The position numbers and the translations under genes are program-made. The notes under the pieces were generated by a model that was not told where the DNA came from, searched no databases, and was given only the letters and a program-made list of their open reading frames with translations. Positions 23,805 to 35,510 of a stretch of 64,000 bases of DNA are shown in pieces; position 1 is the stretch's first letter, and each line of letters begins with the position of its first letter. Origin of the DNA: Buddleja alternifolia (Eukaryota > Streptophyta > Magnoliopsida > Lamiales > Scrophulariaceae); assembly GCA_019426215.1 (NCBI GenBank), contig CM033399.1, positions 30,575,022 to 30,639,021 on the forward strand. The letters run 5' to 3'.

Positions 23805-24870
23805 ATTAAAAAATATTACAAATTATTATTTTAATTAATTAAGTATAATGCTTTGGATAGCTTTTAACTAATGTATGTAAGAAAATAAAATTTGTTAAAT
23901 AGAAAAAAATAGTGGAGAAAATGAAAAATGAAAGAAAACATAATGATTAAGGGCAATAGGGATAATTTCATGCAAGTTAGGGGGGTAAGTGTATTTTTCG
24001 ATAGTTCAGTAAGGTATTTAGTATAAAGGGTATAGTTCAAGAGGCAAAGTGTATTTTACCCTTATTTGAATTACTTATTCCTTACACTTTGTTTGATTTA
24101 AGGAAATTGGTATGGAAAAGAAAAGAAAACACAATAAAAATTATTTTTCATTTCCCACCATTTTACTCACTAAGTGGTGAGGAAATATATTGTCTCAAAC
24201 TAGTGTTAGATTTTCTCTCATATTTCCTTTTGCTTTTCATTTTTTTAGTAACCAAACAATAAAAAAGGTTTTCCCTTGTGTTTTTTTTTCCCTTTGCCTA
24301 AACCAAACAGAGTGTCAAAGTTCTTTACTCGGTAATTCTCATTCTACATATCTTGAAGTTGAAAATTGATTTATTTATTTTAATTCCAAGTAATCTCATA
24401 ACATAGTATATCTTATAAAATTTGCCATTGCCGATGATAGGAATTTTAATTCCAAACACAAACTACTATTAAGTATGTTTGAGCGTTGCGAAAAGATATA
24501 AAGAGATGATTGGTGAACTTTGTTTTTTTATGGAACAAGGATGATTGATGAGCATAGCCTCTTCTGGATTATTGAGACCCAAAACAAAATTTGTTGGGTT
24601 GGACCCATTGAGTACAACCCATTTTGCCATCTCTAGACTAAGACGATATATCCATAGTTTCAGTATGACTTAACTGGGTTGCTTACTTGCTCGTGATATG
24701 GTTAATCGGATGATACTCTAGTCAATTTTAAGAAGAAAATTGAAATTTTGGTGGGCAGAGCGGATCACACTTAATTGAATTGGACAAAGTTGGTCATGAT
24801 TAGATTAGGTTTATGACTCAAGACCCGGTTCCACTGGAGGTAGCGCGTAACCCTTCCTCTAGTATTTAAA
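23805..24870. repeat. Duplicated intergenic block, paralogue of 50010-51345
   Basis: Long collinear similarity with 50010-51345 starts at 'aaaaaatatta/gcaaattatt' and ends near 'tttatgactcaaga'. It includes the same MITE in both copies. The second copy has an extra ~300 bp insertion near 50770-51050. No gene is seen in it. Confidence 0.8.
24085..24314. mobile_element. Tourist-like MITE (copy at the 24 kb block)
   Basis: The ends 'cactttgtttgatttaagg' and 'cctaaaccaaacagagtg' are imperfect inverted repeats. The paralogous copy at 50275-50510 has the same element with intact TTA flanks, the PIF/Harbinger target. The right flank here has decayed to TCA. It predates the duplication because both copies carry it. 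Confidence 0.65.
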
Positions 24871-24929
24871 CAAATAAATTGATGGTGATGTGAGCTTGAC
24901 GTGATTTCAATTTTCAAGGGACGAATCTG

Positions 24930-25166
24930 ATGGATGTTTATACTCTTCTTGCAAGAATGTGGCCTGTAATGGATTTAGAAAGTATCACATTGCGATATTT
25001 TGCTTCTCCTTACAAATTGTATGTGACTTTGAAAAAGAATGAGGACATCATCAATATGTGCCGGCTACATGCCTCAAACTGCCCATTGCTTTTAGTCCTT
25101 ACTAACAAGCATCGTTCTCGTTTTTTTCACTTTTTATATTTAGAAAGAGGATTCAAAAAATGCTGA
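24930..25166 (+). pseudogene. MuDR/MULE transposase N-terminal (PB1-like) fragment, copy B
   Basis: A 78-codon frame with 'LESITLRYFASPYKLYVTL' and 'NEDIINMCRLHASN', then a hydrophobic strand (CPLLLVLT). This resembles the PB1-like N-terminal domain of plant MuDR transposases. The rest of a transposase is absent, and the downstream flank is interrupted by the CACTA insertion at 25292. It is related to the more damaged copy at 1130-1460. A short motif is the only basis. Confidence 0.45.
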
Positions 25167-25291
25167 GAAATCGAGAAATACCAAATCGGTTATGTAGACA
25201 AACTATAAGCTGCTAAAAATAGAGAAATACCAATTCGAAGAGACGGTTTAGTATTATGATTTATACCATTTGTGTTGTATTCAAAAACATT

Positions 25292-25535
25292 CACTACTAT
25301 AAAAATGACCTATTACAGCGGGTTTTTTGGGCCTATTACAGCGGTTTTAATCGCTGTCATAGGTATCGCTGTTATATGGTTTGGACCTATGACAGTGGTT
25401 CCATAAAAACCGCTGTCATAGGGTTAAAAAAAAAAATTCTAACCCTATGACAGCGGTTCCGGCTGAACCGTTGTCATAGGTTCTACCTTATGATAGTGGT
25501 TCGGCGTGAACCGCTGTCATATGATAGATTTTTTT
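25292..25535. repeat. CACTA 3' subterminal repeat array
   Basis: About nine copies, in both orientations, of a 12-14 bp unit close to CTATGACAGCGGTT or its complement. It mirrors the array at 33930-34164. In En/Spm-type elements such arrays bind the TnpA-class protein; here that role is inferred. Confidence 0.8.
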
Positions 25536-25817
25536 TCTATTTTTTTTATATTTATCACCCTATTATGATAATATTCCTGTACAGTAATATTTAATAAACC
25601 AACCAACAAATTTCAACTAACAGCAAAACATATTCAACATAAACAACAACCACCCCAAACTTCAATATTACCATGTCTTTCCTCCAACAATAAAATGTTA
25701 TAATCTCCAACAAAATTTACAATCACCTAATTAAATTACTAATGATAATTTAAATACAATAAATCAAATCACAATTTACAACAAGTCACAATATACAAAA
25801 AATACATTACCTAATTT

Positions 25818-27354
25818 CTAAAGATCTGCTAAGAAAATGTAACGTGCCACTTCGCAGCGTACTTCATCAATTTGCTCTTGAGTATAGAAGGATTGAGAAT
25901 CATGAAAGTACTGCAAGATATATATAGAGATTAATTGCAAACTGAAATGACATTTCAATTACCTACCAAAGGTTTAATAATTTCAAAAGGAATAGAATTA
26001 AGTATATATTAGGATTATGCATACCGCTGTTAGGATTATAGATTGTCCGTAGCTAATAACCTCTTTCATGAATCTCATAACGAAGTAGCCACAATCCACC
26101 TCGTTGGTCTGCCGGGGGCACTACAAAAGTAATCAAAGTTACGTTGTATTAGAACACTAACTTCTATACGAATATATAATCTCATGAAACTAGAAAAAGC
26201 TAACCTTTATTAAACCATTGACAGACCGAGTTTTTGGATTTCTTGGATTGGTTGTTGCAATTTGCACGAAATATGTGCACAGCCCTATCAAAAAATATAA
26301 AAAACAAGGAAATATGTTAAAAACAAGCAATTATGTGAAATAAATATATACTTTAAAAAAATATTAAATATAATGGATACATTGATTGAATGAAAAACTT
26401 ACTGATTGATTTTTTTATGTGATATCATCTCTGTATTCCGGCTCACCATGCACAGAATCTAGATAGTAAACGATCTCTTGAAATGTATCAATTGCAACAA
26501 CCAATGTCCCCTACAAAGCATTCAAAAGATAAGTTCAAGTTTTGTTGCTTGTTTCCCTTCGGGGATCACGTACTTAAACCACAAACACCTAAATTGGGCA
26601 TAAAAAATGAATTTCGAGTAACGAAAATAATCGTAGTTCAGATGCAATAAAATAATTAAAAAACTTACTTTATGTACGCTGTAATGATAAAGGCTCCTAT
26701 TTCTTTTTAAGGCAGAAGGTGAGAGATCTCCTCCTTTCCAATATACTCTGGGAATGCAAAATTCATAATGGATTCCTCCATGTCTATAGTGATCTGGGCA
26801 CCAATAGACATCATCTTCGTGTACTTTCCCAAAAATACAAGGTCATCAGGGAGTCCATCTAGTTGAAGATCTGCACATCTGTCACCTTCACGTGCAAGCT
26901 TGGCCACTGGAAATTTTCCTTTGACAGCTGACTGCTTCGACGTCCTTGACTTATGATTTCCAGATGATTTGGATGGTCCAAGAGACTGTTTAAGCAAAGA
27001 AAATAAAATATGAATGTTACTCACCAAAGTATATTTAGTAACCTCAAACAAATTGTTATAATTTATTAATGACTAGTTATTAATTACATACCGGTGCATC
27101 AATGACAATGACAAGACTCGCTGGCCAAGCCACAAAGGTACCCAGACCACTAGAAATGGTGAGCATTTCATCGAGAGGGACGAGTAGGGGTGTATCCGCC
27201 TCAACTGCAGTGTCAATGCGCACTTTCACATTGTTGGTGGCTAATGGACAGTTGTGAAGTGTTCTATCAATCACCAGTCGATTGTACATCAGTCCTTTAG
27301 CCACCACACGATATGATGGTGATGAAAGTGCTAATTGACATGGAGCGATAACCT

Positions 27355-27389
<35 letters not shown>

Positions 27390-28946
27390 CAACATTATAT
27401 TAGAAAGTTTTGTATGATTTACAGAAATAGAGAGTTGCAAGTTATATGATCAATAAACAAGTTCAAATCATTATCTCAGGAAGCATCTTATAACTTGGTT
27501 CTGGATTGCTATCTTTCAAAGAATTCACGTCATCTTCATGTGGCTGATGCGAGCTAGGCGTTTCCAAAACATCAATTCGTTGTTGCATGGCAAGCATAGT
27601 TTGGGAGAGGTTTTTCACCATGCTTCTCAAGCTTTCCATCTCCATTTCTGTAGCAGGCTTTGGATCCTTAAAATAGTCTCTTTGTGAGACTCCAAAGCCA
27701 ACACCCCTAACGCAACCCGAATGCTCCTTCTTTTTAAGAGCTTTAGCCAATAGGTCATCTCGACTCTTCTCATTTCCACTATGGCTAGTACACTCTTGTG
27801 AAATGCTCTCTTGTAATAATACATTTTAAAAATTAAAAAAAATTAGTGAACTTTGTTCTTTCAATAGTATTTCAAAACAAACATACAACACATTATAGAG
27901 CTAAAATTGCAAATAACTCACCATTTCATTCACTACTCTTCTAACATTGTCGTTATCAATTTGATTTTTTTTTTATCGGAACGCGCAATCCTCCACACGA
28001 GTGGTCGTGTCACCTCTGTGCAATCGGATCCCGCATCCCTTCTTCTATTCATCTATATTTTCATTAAAAAATATATATTTATTAACATAGAATTTTATTA
28101 AAAAAATTGTAAGGATTCACTACTAAATGAATTACATACCTCCATTTGCTCCACAAGAGCATGTCCAAGACTCGCTTTCCGGTAAGGATATTCAGGTTCC
28201 TTTGCTCTTTCCTGATTTTCCCTACTCAGTTTCTGTTTATTACATTATCAAATTATTAGCTAAATATAAACGCAATAACCAACAAATGAAACCGTAAATT
28301 AAAATGACTAGCTACCTGAAAACGTTCGTCTAAGCGAACAGCTAAAAATGCAATCCAATCGGCTTGAGATATCTCATATTGTGGGGGTGGGTTGTCATTA
28401 ATGTTTCCATCATCATCTCGCACCCACCTTCTACTCAAGTAGCTCCTGAAGTTACGTGCTAGATTCTCAGCTTCTGCTAGTACGTACTTTTGTCAACTTT
28501 CGTCAATATCAAATGCCAACTACAAAAAAAAAACAACAAAGTATATATAAAATTATAATTTAGAGAATATGATAATACATTAACACTTACAAATATGATA
28601 ATAACCAAATTACCTTTATTTCATCCCAAATGTTTCTTTTTATTGGTGACGGGACTTTTCGCCAATCACTCATGGTAATCGACACCTTCTGCCAAGCCTG
28701 CACACCTATATAACCAACAAATATTGATTTGTTTGGGCTAACTGCCTAGCCTCTGTCATTCCAGCCGACAGGTAGCCTTATACCTTGACTCCTAGCTTTG
28801 ACAACTTTTTTCATAGCCGTGATACCTCTCCATATCTCATTTTCATGACGGCTATCTGATTCATATACATCATCCTCAGAAAAACTACCAGTAGGATCTG
28901 AAGCCATCGACCTACAAAAGCCAAAAAATATAGAAGTTAGATTCAT
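25818..28946 (-). pseudogene. CACTA second gene: Transposase_24-like, DUF8039-like and Ulp1 (C48) protease domains
   Basis: Spliced minus-strand gene. Early exons (28946-28620, about 28500-28320, 28240-28140, 28050-27960) match the plant En/Spm transposase family: VQAWQKVSITMSDWRKVP, DEIK, then the Arg-rich QERAKEPEYPYRKASLG. An exon at about 27800-27480 encodes a coiled coil. The exon at 27307-27100 has the DUF8039 pattern (DEMLTISSGLGTFVAWP). The last exons encode a C48 cysteine protease: GTLVVAIDTFQEIVYYLDS (26510-26420) and CPRQTNEVDCGYFVMRFM (about 26110-26050) with the Gln and catalytic Cys, ending YFHDSQSFYTQEQIDEVRCE (25910-25850). In-frame stops at about 28746 (TAG) and about 28490 (TGA) disable it. 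Fusion of a SUMO-protease-like domain to CACTA genes is known in plants. Confidence 0.8.
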
Positions 28947-29257
28947 ATAAATTTGGCAGATTCATTCGGCAATAATAATTTTAAAATAGAAGTAATAAAT
29001 ACAGAAGTTAGGTTCATTCCCATTATTCTAAAACGTAATTATCTTAAACTACAAAATAAACAAAATTTAATCCCCAATTAAACGTAATTACCCCCAGCTA
29101 AACCAAATTAACCTTAAATTCAGTCAAGCCCCTATTTCCCTTAAATTTTCCACAAAAATAGGCAAATCTCAAGAATATAAATTTTCTAACAACTAAGTAT
29201 AAATATTGATCAAAAAATAAGTCTATCATACAATTATGAAATAAGTTCAAATACCTT

Positions 29258-32200
29258 TCATCGTTTTCTTTTTGTTGTTGGCTTAGCAGTCTTTTGCTTC
29301 CCATCGGTACGACCATTTTTTTTAGTATGCCGACGAACTGATGGATTAATCCATATCCCCTCTTGGTGATCTTGTCGCATATACAATTCATAATCACTTA
29401 TATCTAAGTCATCGTCACTATCAATTAATTGTGAATCACCTAATGAGATAGGATTTTCCCCATCATCTTCACTTTCTTCATAATCATCATCAATACAAGT
29501 ATTTTTGTTTGCCGATAAAACAATGGACCACCTCTTATCAATAGGATCGGTGACAAAAAACACTTGCTTAGCCTGTGATGCTAAAATGAAAGGTTCATCT
29601 TTGTATCCCAGCCTTTCAAGTTCTACTCGAGTGAAGCCTATTTCACTATTATCGACACCATGTTTATTGTCAACCCACCTACACCCAAATACAGGCACCC
29701 GAAACCAACTGTAATCAAGCTCTCATATACGTTCAATCACCCCATAATATGATAAATCGGCATAGATAGGATTATTCTCTTTCGCACTTGAGATATGCAT
29801 TGCTTGAGCTACAAGACTCACACCACTATTCTGCATTGTACTTCGTTCATCTTGGTCTTTTGTATAGAATGTGCGACCATTTATACGATAACCTGAATAA
29901 CAAAATACTAGTATGTCCGGACCCATCGATAGTCGTGTCAATTTATCTGAAACTGAAATCTGTGGATTCTCTTTCTGTTTCTCTTCAATATGCTTTCGGA
30001 ACCAATCGATGAAACTCTTATTATGCTCTCTTGAAATCCAGCTCTCATTTTTAATTGGATTGAATCTCCTAAGTTGGTTCTTATGCTCTTCAACATATGG
30101 GTCAACCTCATCGGTGTTGTGAAGCACATAGAGGTGTGCCTGCTCCCTTTGTGTAATATGAACACTAACTAATTGCTTTCCAATTACGCCTTTTCCTTCT
30201 GTTTCCCCTCCCACAATATGAGACTTTGGAAGCTCTGCAACATTAGAATCTGCCAGATACTCTGTGCAAAATGTGATGGCTTCATCAACTATGTACCGTT
30301 CAACAATGCAACCTTCCGGTCGACTACAATTTTTCACGTTCAATACCTTCATATAACGCTCAGCCGGATACATAGATCTCATAAAAGCCGGTCCACATAG
30401 TTGAGTCTCTCTAACCAAGTGAATAGGTAGGTGAGTCATTATATAAAAAAAAACAGGTGGAAAATACATCTCAAGCTCACACAAAGTGATGACAATTTGT
30501 TTATGAAATGCAGGAAATTGCTCAGGATCAAACACCTTGCTCCACATTGCTTTGAAGAAGAAACACAATCTAGTTATCGAGTCTCTCACCTTTTGTGGCA
30601 AAATGGCCCGTATAGAAATTGGTAGCAAATGATCCATGATTACATGACAACCGTGAGTCTTCATGTGCTTTAGCTTCAAGTCCTTCATAGATACAAGACT
30701 CGTAATGTTTGAAGAATACCCTTCCTGAACTTTCACTCTATTAAGAAACTCACATAATGCAATTTTTTTCTTTCCTGGCTAGAGTGTGAGCTGCTGGAGG
30801 CAAATAAGTACGCTTCCCCTTATTTGTTGGTGCCAATTTTCCTCTTATCTTCATTTCAACCAAGTCTAACCGTGCCTTTACGCCATCTTTTGTCTTTCCG
30901 GGCACATTTAGAAGTGTACCAATGACACTATCAAATACATTTTTCTCAATATGCATAATATCAAGAAAATGCCTAACATGTAAAGACGTCCAATACGGCA
31001 ACACAAAGAAAATTGACTTTTTTTTCCACCCAGTTTTTGCAAGGCCACCTGCAAAAGTCTTTCCAAATTTGACCTACAAGTCTTTTACATTCTCAAACAT
31101 TTCTTCACCAATCAAGCACTTACGAGCTCGGCCTTCTTCTATATTCCCATTGAAAGCTTTCTTCCACCGACGATATCGATGGTTCCGATTTAGCCATCTC
31201 CGATGCCCTTGGAATGCATATTTCTGAGAGTGTGTCAATCGATATTGATCTGTACTCTTGACACATACGGGGCATCCACATTGTCCATGTACACCATATC
31301 CCTCGAGGTTTGCTCTTGCCGAAAAATCATTGATTGTTCCAAATAACATAACTCTGAGATTAAAATTTTCTTCTCTGAACCCATCATATGCTTGAACACC
31401 GGTGTCCCACAACTCCTTCAAATCCTCAATTAAAGGAGCCAAGTAGACATCTATATCATTTCCAGGTTGTTTCGGCCCAGAAATGAGTATAGGCATCATT
31501 ATGTGCTCTCGCTTCATGCATCGCGATGGGGGAAGGTTGTAGATCATCAAAATCATCGGCCATATACTATGTGAGCTACTTTGCAAGCCATGAGGGTTCA
31601 TACCATCTGTAGCCAATACAAGGCGCAGGTTCCTTGATTCTTCACCAAATTCAAGAAAATCATCATCAATCTTTTTCCATTGAGGAGAATCTGAGGGGTG
31701 TCGAATCTTGTCATCTTCAATCCTTTCTTCAAGCCTTCTATCAGCATGCCATGTCAAGTCCTTCGCTAACTCTTTACTACTGAACATGCGCTTAAATCGT
31801 GGTATTATAGGCAAATACCACATGGTTTTGACAGGCGCAGATCCATTCTTCTTGTACCGTGAGGCACCACATTTCGGAGAGGCCTTCAATGATGCATAGT
31901 CAATTCTAAATAATATGCAATCATTGAGACAGGCATGTATCCTCTCATATCTCATACCAATTGAGGTTAACATCCGTTTATCCTCATAAGTATGATTAGG
32001 TAACACATTATCCTCAGGTAGCATGCTTTTTAATAGACCAAGTAAGTCTATGAAACTCTTATCACTCCACCCATTGTTCGCTTTTAGCTCGTATATGTTT
32101 AGAACTGCTTTCAATCTTGTGAATTTACTACCACTATACAGTGGTGTCTTTGAATCACTTGTCAAATTGTCAAACATTTTAGGACAATTTCACAAATCCT

Positions 32201-32534
32201 CCTCAATCACATATGTCATCTCCTCCAAATGATCAGACTCATAATCATTCATGTTGAAATCTTGTGATGGATATGATGTACCACCCAAATCATCTGATGT
32301 GACACTGCTTTCACCATGTCTTGTCCAACGTGTATAGCTTTTATCAATTCCATTACACACCAAATGATCTTCCAACTCACGTGGACTAATTCTCTTTCCA
32401 AAACAACAACGTAAACACGTGCAAGTGATCCTAGTTCGATCTGGTGCATGCTCAACCGCAAACTTTATGAACTCTTTCACCCCTTTCTCATACTGTTCCG
32501 ACATACGATCCACTAAAATCCAACTTCGATCCAT
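29258..32534 (-). pseudogene. TNP2-like CACTA transposase (Transposase_21), broken by 3 stops and 1 frameshift
   Basis: A single-exon frame. The N-terminal transposase-associated zinc-binding domain (MDRSWILVDRMSEQYEKGV, with C/H residues) is followed by the Transposase_21 core with ATDGMNPHG, a GPKQPGNDIDVYLAPL segment, TINDFSARANLEGYG and MHIEKNVFDSVIGTLLN. A DUF4218 region (HVIMDHLLPISIRAILP) and a DUF4216 region (VPVFGCRWVDN) follow, then a basic tail. Breaks: TGA at 32190-32192, TAG at 31074-31076, a frameshift in the seven-T run at 30763-30769, and TGA at 29723-29725. All the pieces are otherwise in register over 3.3 kb. It catalyses DNA cut-and-paste in the family; this copy cannot. 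Confidence 0.9.
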
Positions 32535-33350
32535 CTTGATTCTGAATTAATTAAATTAAACAATTTTATCATCAGTTGATGGTTGAATTAATTAAATAAT
32601 TTTTATTTTAATTTATTTCCCATTATTCTAGAAAAAATTCGTTAGAGTAACAACACAAAAATTTCTACCAAGTTCTCGACTTAATCTTCACCCGGGTAGG
32701 TTGCAACCAACAAAATTCGGATCTTACGATCCGCTAAAATCCAATTTTGATTTTAATTAATTAAATTAAATAATTTTAACATTAGTTGAGTTGAATTAAT
32801 TCAATTATTTTTATTTTTATTTATTTCCCATTATCCTAGAAAAAATTCGGTAGAGTACCGACGCAAAAATTTCTACCAAGTTCTCGACTTAATCTTCTCT
32901 CAAACTTGCAACCAACAAAATTCGTATCTTTCAACCACAACAAACCCAATATTCTAATCTTTCACCCACAACAAACCCAAAATGTTGATCTTACTATATG
33001 AAAATATTGATCACTAGTTGGATCACATAAATCATCATATTTCAATCAACTACAAATATTGATCACCAGTTGGATCACATAAAATCACATAAAACTAAAG
33101 ATAAAACATCATTTTATAAATATATATTGATCACCAGTTGGATCACATAAAACTACAAATAAAACATCATTTTTTCAACAACTAAGTATAAATATAGATC
33201 ATCAGTTGGATCAATGTACCCTAAACCACAAAATAACCACAATTTAATTCCAAATCAAACGTAATTAACACCCGACTAACTCAAATTAAAACTAAATTCA
33301 GTCAAACCCTATTCCCTTAAATTTTTCAATAAATAGGCAAATCTCAAGAA
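32535..33350. other. CACTA 5' leader with short tandem repeats, no gene
   Basis: AT-rich. It holds two ~150 bp imperfect direct repeats (32570-32700 and 32760-32900, 'ttaattaaattaaa' to 'ttctcgacttaatctt') and three ~60 bp units containing 'tattgatcaccagttggatcacataaa' variants (33000-33220). No open frame of note. Confidence 0.6.
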
Positions 33351-33512
33351 TATACACAAATATACATACACCAACACATACACAAATATACATAAACCCA
33401 CACATACACAAATATATATACATACACCCACATATACACAAATATACATACATCCACACATACACAAATATATATACATACACCCACACATACACAAATA
33501 TACATACACAAA
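33350..33512. repeat. 26-30 bp minisatellite in the CACTA leader
   Basis: About six tandem units of the type 'acacaaatatacatacacc'. It lies inside the transposon, upstream of the transposase. Confidence 0.8.
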
Positions 33513-33699
33513 TATTTATCTATCTCAAACTCTATACTCTATGTGTGTGTGTGTGTATATATTTATCTAAAACAAATTACCTACTAAATGATGATGGCGG
33601 CGGCGGGGCGGCAGCGGCGGCAGCGGTCCTTATATATATATATATATAAAGAGTTAAATATATATATAGAATATATACATATTATATATATATATATGC

Positions 33700-33965
33700 A
33701 CATATATATAGAGAAAGAGAGAGATACCGAAATAGGGAGGTGGACGGCGGCGGTGAGAGAGAGGTCAAGTAGAGAGAGAGAGAGAAACCGAGTGACCGAG
33801 AGAGAGAGAACTAGAGGTGGTGGTGGTGATGGTGGGGTGGTGGTGAGAGAGAGAGAAAGCGAGAGAGAGAGAGAGAGAGAAAATGGGGGGGCGGGGCGCG
33901 GCGGCGGTCGGGTTAGTAAAAACCCGACCGCCTATGACAGCGGTTCGGGGTCGAACCGCTGTCAC
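33700..33965. repeat. GA-rich and GC-rich low-complexity tract in the CACTA leader
   Basis: Alternating (GA)n tracts and GGTGGTGGTG or GGCGGCGG stretches lead into the subterminal array. Any open frame here is an effect of low complexity. Confidence 0.6.
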
Positions 33966-34164
33966 AGGGGTTTTTTTTTAATTTTTTTTTCTTTTGAACA
34001 GCGCTTCGAACCGAACCGTTGTCTTTTTTTTTTTTTTTTTGAAAATTTTTAACAGCGGTTCGTGGAGAACCGCTGTCATAGGTCCAAACCGAATGGCCCT
34101 ATGACAGCGGTTTGGCAAAACCACTGTCATATGTACACTGTAATAGTGTATTTTTGTAGTAGTG
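33930..34164. repeat. CACTA 5' subterminal repeat array
   Basis: Several direct and inverted CTATGACAGCGGTT-type units are separated by T-rich spacers, ending in the terminal inverted repeat. It mirrors the array at 25292-25535. Confidence 0.8.
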
Positions 34165-34478
34165 ATTATGTTTGTAGGCTTGTAATAATTACCTTGGTGG
34201 ATTGTTTTCTTGGAAATCCACTCGATACAAAATGTATGAGTATGTGTTTGACATTTCATTTGAAGAATTTGTACTAAAAGTAACCATATATAATAATAAA
34301 TTATGATTAATATTAATGTGAAATAATACATTAATGTTACCCATCCGGACTTCAAATTTATATAGACCGTAAAACAAAAAAGCAAAAAAAAGAAGAAAAA
34401 GTAACGTAATTTGTAGCCACCAGTCATAAACATAAACCTATTCCAAATTACCACCGTCAGCAATATTGACACACTCTT

Positions 34479-34605
34479 TGCATGACCATTCTTCATCATC
34501 ATAGGGTATTCCGGGTTAACCTGACCTTCTGCATATGCATGACCATTCTCCATCACCATAGAGTTTTATGGGATAACCTCACCATCTGCATATGCATGAC
34601 CATTC
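34479..34605 (-). repeat. 57-bp (19-codon) tandem repeat
   Basis: Units starting 'gcatgaccattct' occur at 34479, 34536 and (shortened) 34593. Copy A has a single unit at about 1876. On the minus strand the units read YAEGQVNPEYPMMMKNGHA and a variant with a stop. The period is a multiple of three, but the second unit contains TAA, so a current protein is unlikely. Confidence 0.65.
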
Positions 34606-34941
34606 TCCATAGGGTATTTTTGTTCAACCTCAAAACTGCCATTTTTGACCAGCATATGGTGGTCTTGATCATTCTCTTGATCCCCATCCTCTCCTTCTCA
34701 TGTAGGCCATACTTATAGTTCCGGTGAGAGTGTTAGTTTTTGAAGAGAAGGGAGAGAGGGGTGCTCCGTCGGTTGTGGTCTGGCGGCAGCGTGGTGGATG
34801 GTGATGGCTGGGGGTTGGGGAGAGATTTTCATGAGGAGAGGTTGAGTGCCCGAGGGCGGAGACGGAGGGACTGTCGGGTTGGGGTCGATCACGTTGGTTG
34901 CTACCTGTCGTAGTCGGAGGTGGAGGTGAAAGGTTGAAAAC

Positions 34942-35510
34942 TGATATACCAAAATGTAATATTTAAGCCCATATAATAATAAAAGACCCAATGCCCAAGG
35001 CCCAATGCTGGCCCAAAACCCAACAAATGACTGAAAATCCGCACTAACAGTAACGGGTCGGGTCGTTTACCTGACCCGACCCTGTGACCCGTACTTCCTA
35101 CCGTCCGATGATTGCCACATGTCATCATCCAATGAGTCCAAATGTCCACCAACCACCCATAAAAGGTGGATGTGTTATAAATACTCACTCACTTCATTTA
35201 TTGGGGGTTGAAATCTCAAAAATATTCTCTCTAACTTTAGCCTCATACGTCCATAGTAACGAGTTTATAGACTTAGAACTTAGAAGTATGCTCTCTTATA
35301 CATACAAATTTGGAAGTTAGAATTATATAACCGAGTAACGACCTGACTTCATATTTATATAAAGAACTATGTTGACTTGATTCTAAGTAGGTGCGTAAGT
35401 AACTCAGTTAATACCGAGTGTAGTCTATAATTTCAATTATCCTACTCGTAGTACGAATCGAGTCCTTCCAGACTGATTGAGTTCGGGTCCCCGGGATCTG
35501 AGCTAGATCA
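34942..35510 (+). mobile_element. Solo LTR, 569 bp, copy B only
   Basis: It starts TGATATACC and ends CTAGATCA. It holds a TATA box (GTTATAAATACTC, about 35176) in the expected position for an LTR promoter on the plus strand. Flanks AAAAC (34937-34941) and AATAC (35511-35515) are a 5-bp target duplication with one mismatch. Copy A has an uninterrupted site near 2185-2195. It is the product of LTR-LTR recombination. Confidence 0.75.

Larger units (their letters stand above)
25292..34164 (-). mobile_element. CACTA (En/Spm-type) DNA transposon, 8.87 kb, coding-dead
   Basis: The ends CACTACTATAAAAAT and (reverse complement) CACTACTACAAAAAT form the terminal inverted repeats. They are flanked by a perfect 3-bp target duplication ATT (25289-25291, 34165-34167). 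The uninterrupted site is seen in copy A ('aaaaccttatgtttg' near 1528), which confirms both borders. Subterminal regions (25310-25530, 33930-34135) carry many direct and inverted copies of a CTATGACAGCGGTT motif, the expected binding array for the element's own proteins. Two minus-strand genes follow: a TNP2-like transposase and a multi-exon gene with a Ulp1-type protease. Both are broken, so this copy would need help to move. Confidence 0.95.

Noticed and set aside
33588..34052. A 154-codon plus-strand frame over GA-rich and GGC-rich sequence
   Set aside because: It encodes only simple Arg/Glu and Gly runs from microsatellites in the CACTA leader and runs into the subterminal repeat array. 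No domain.
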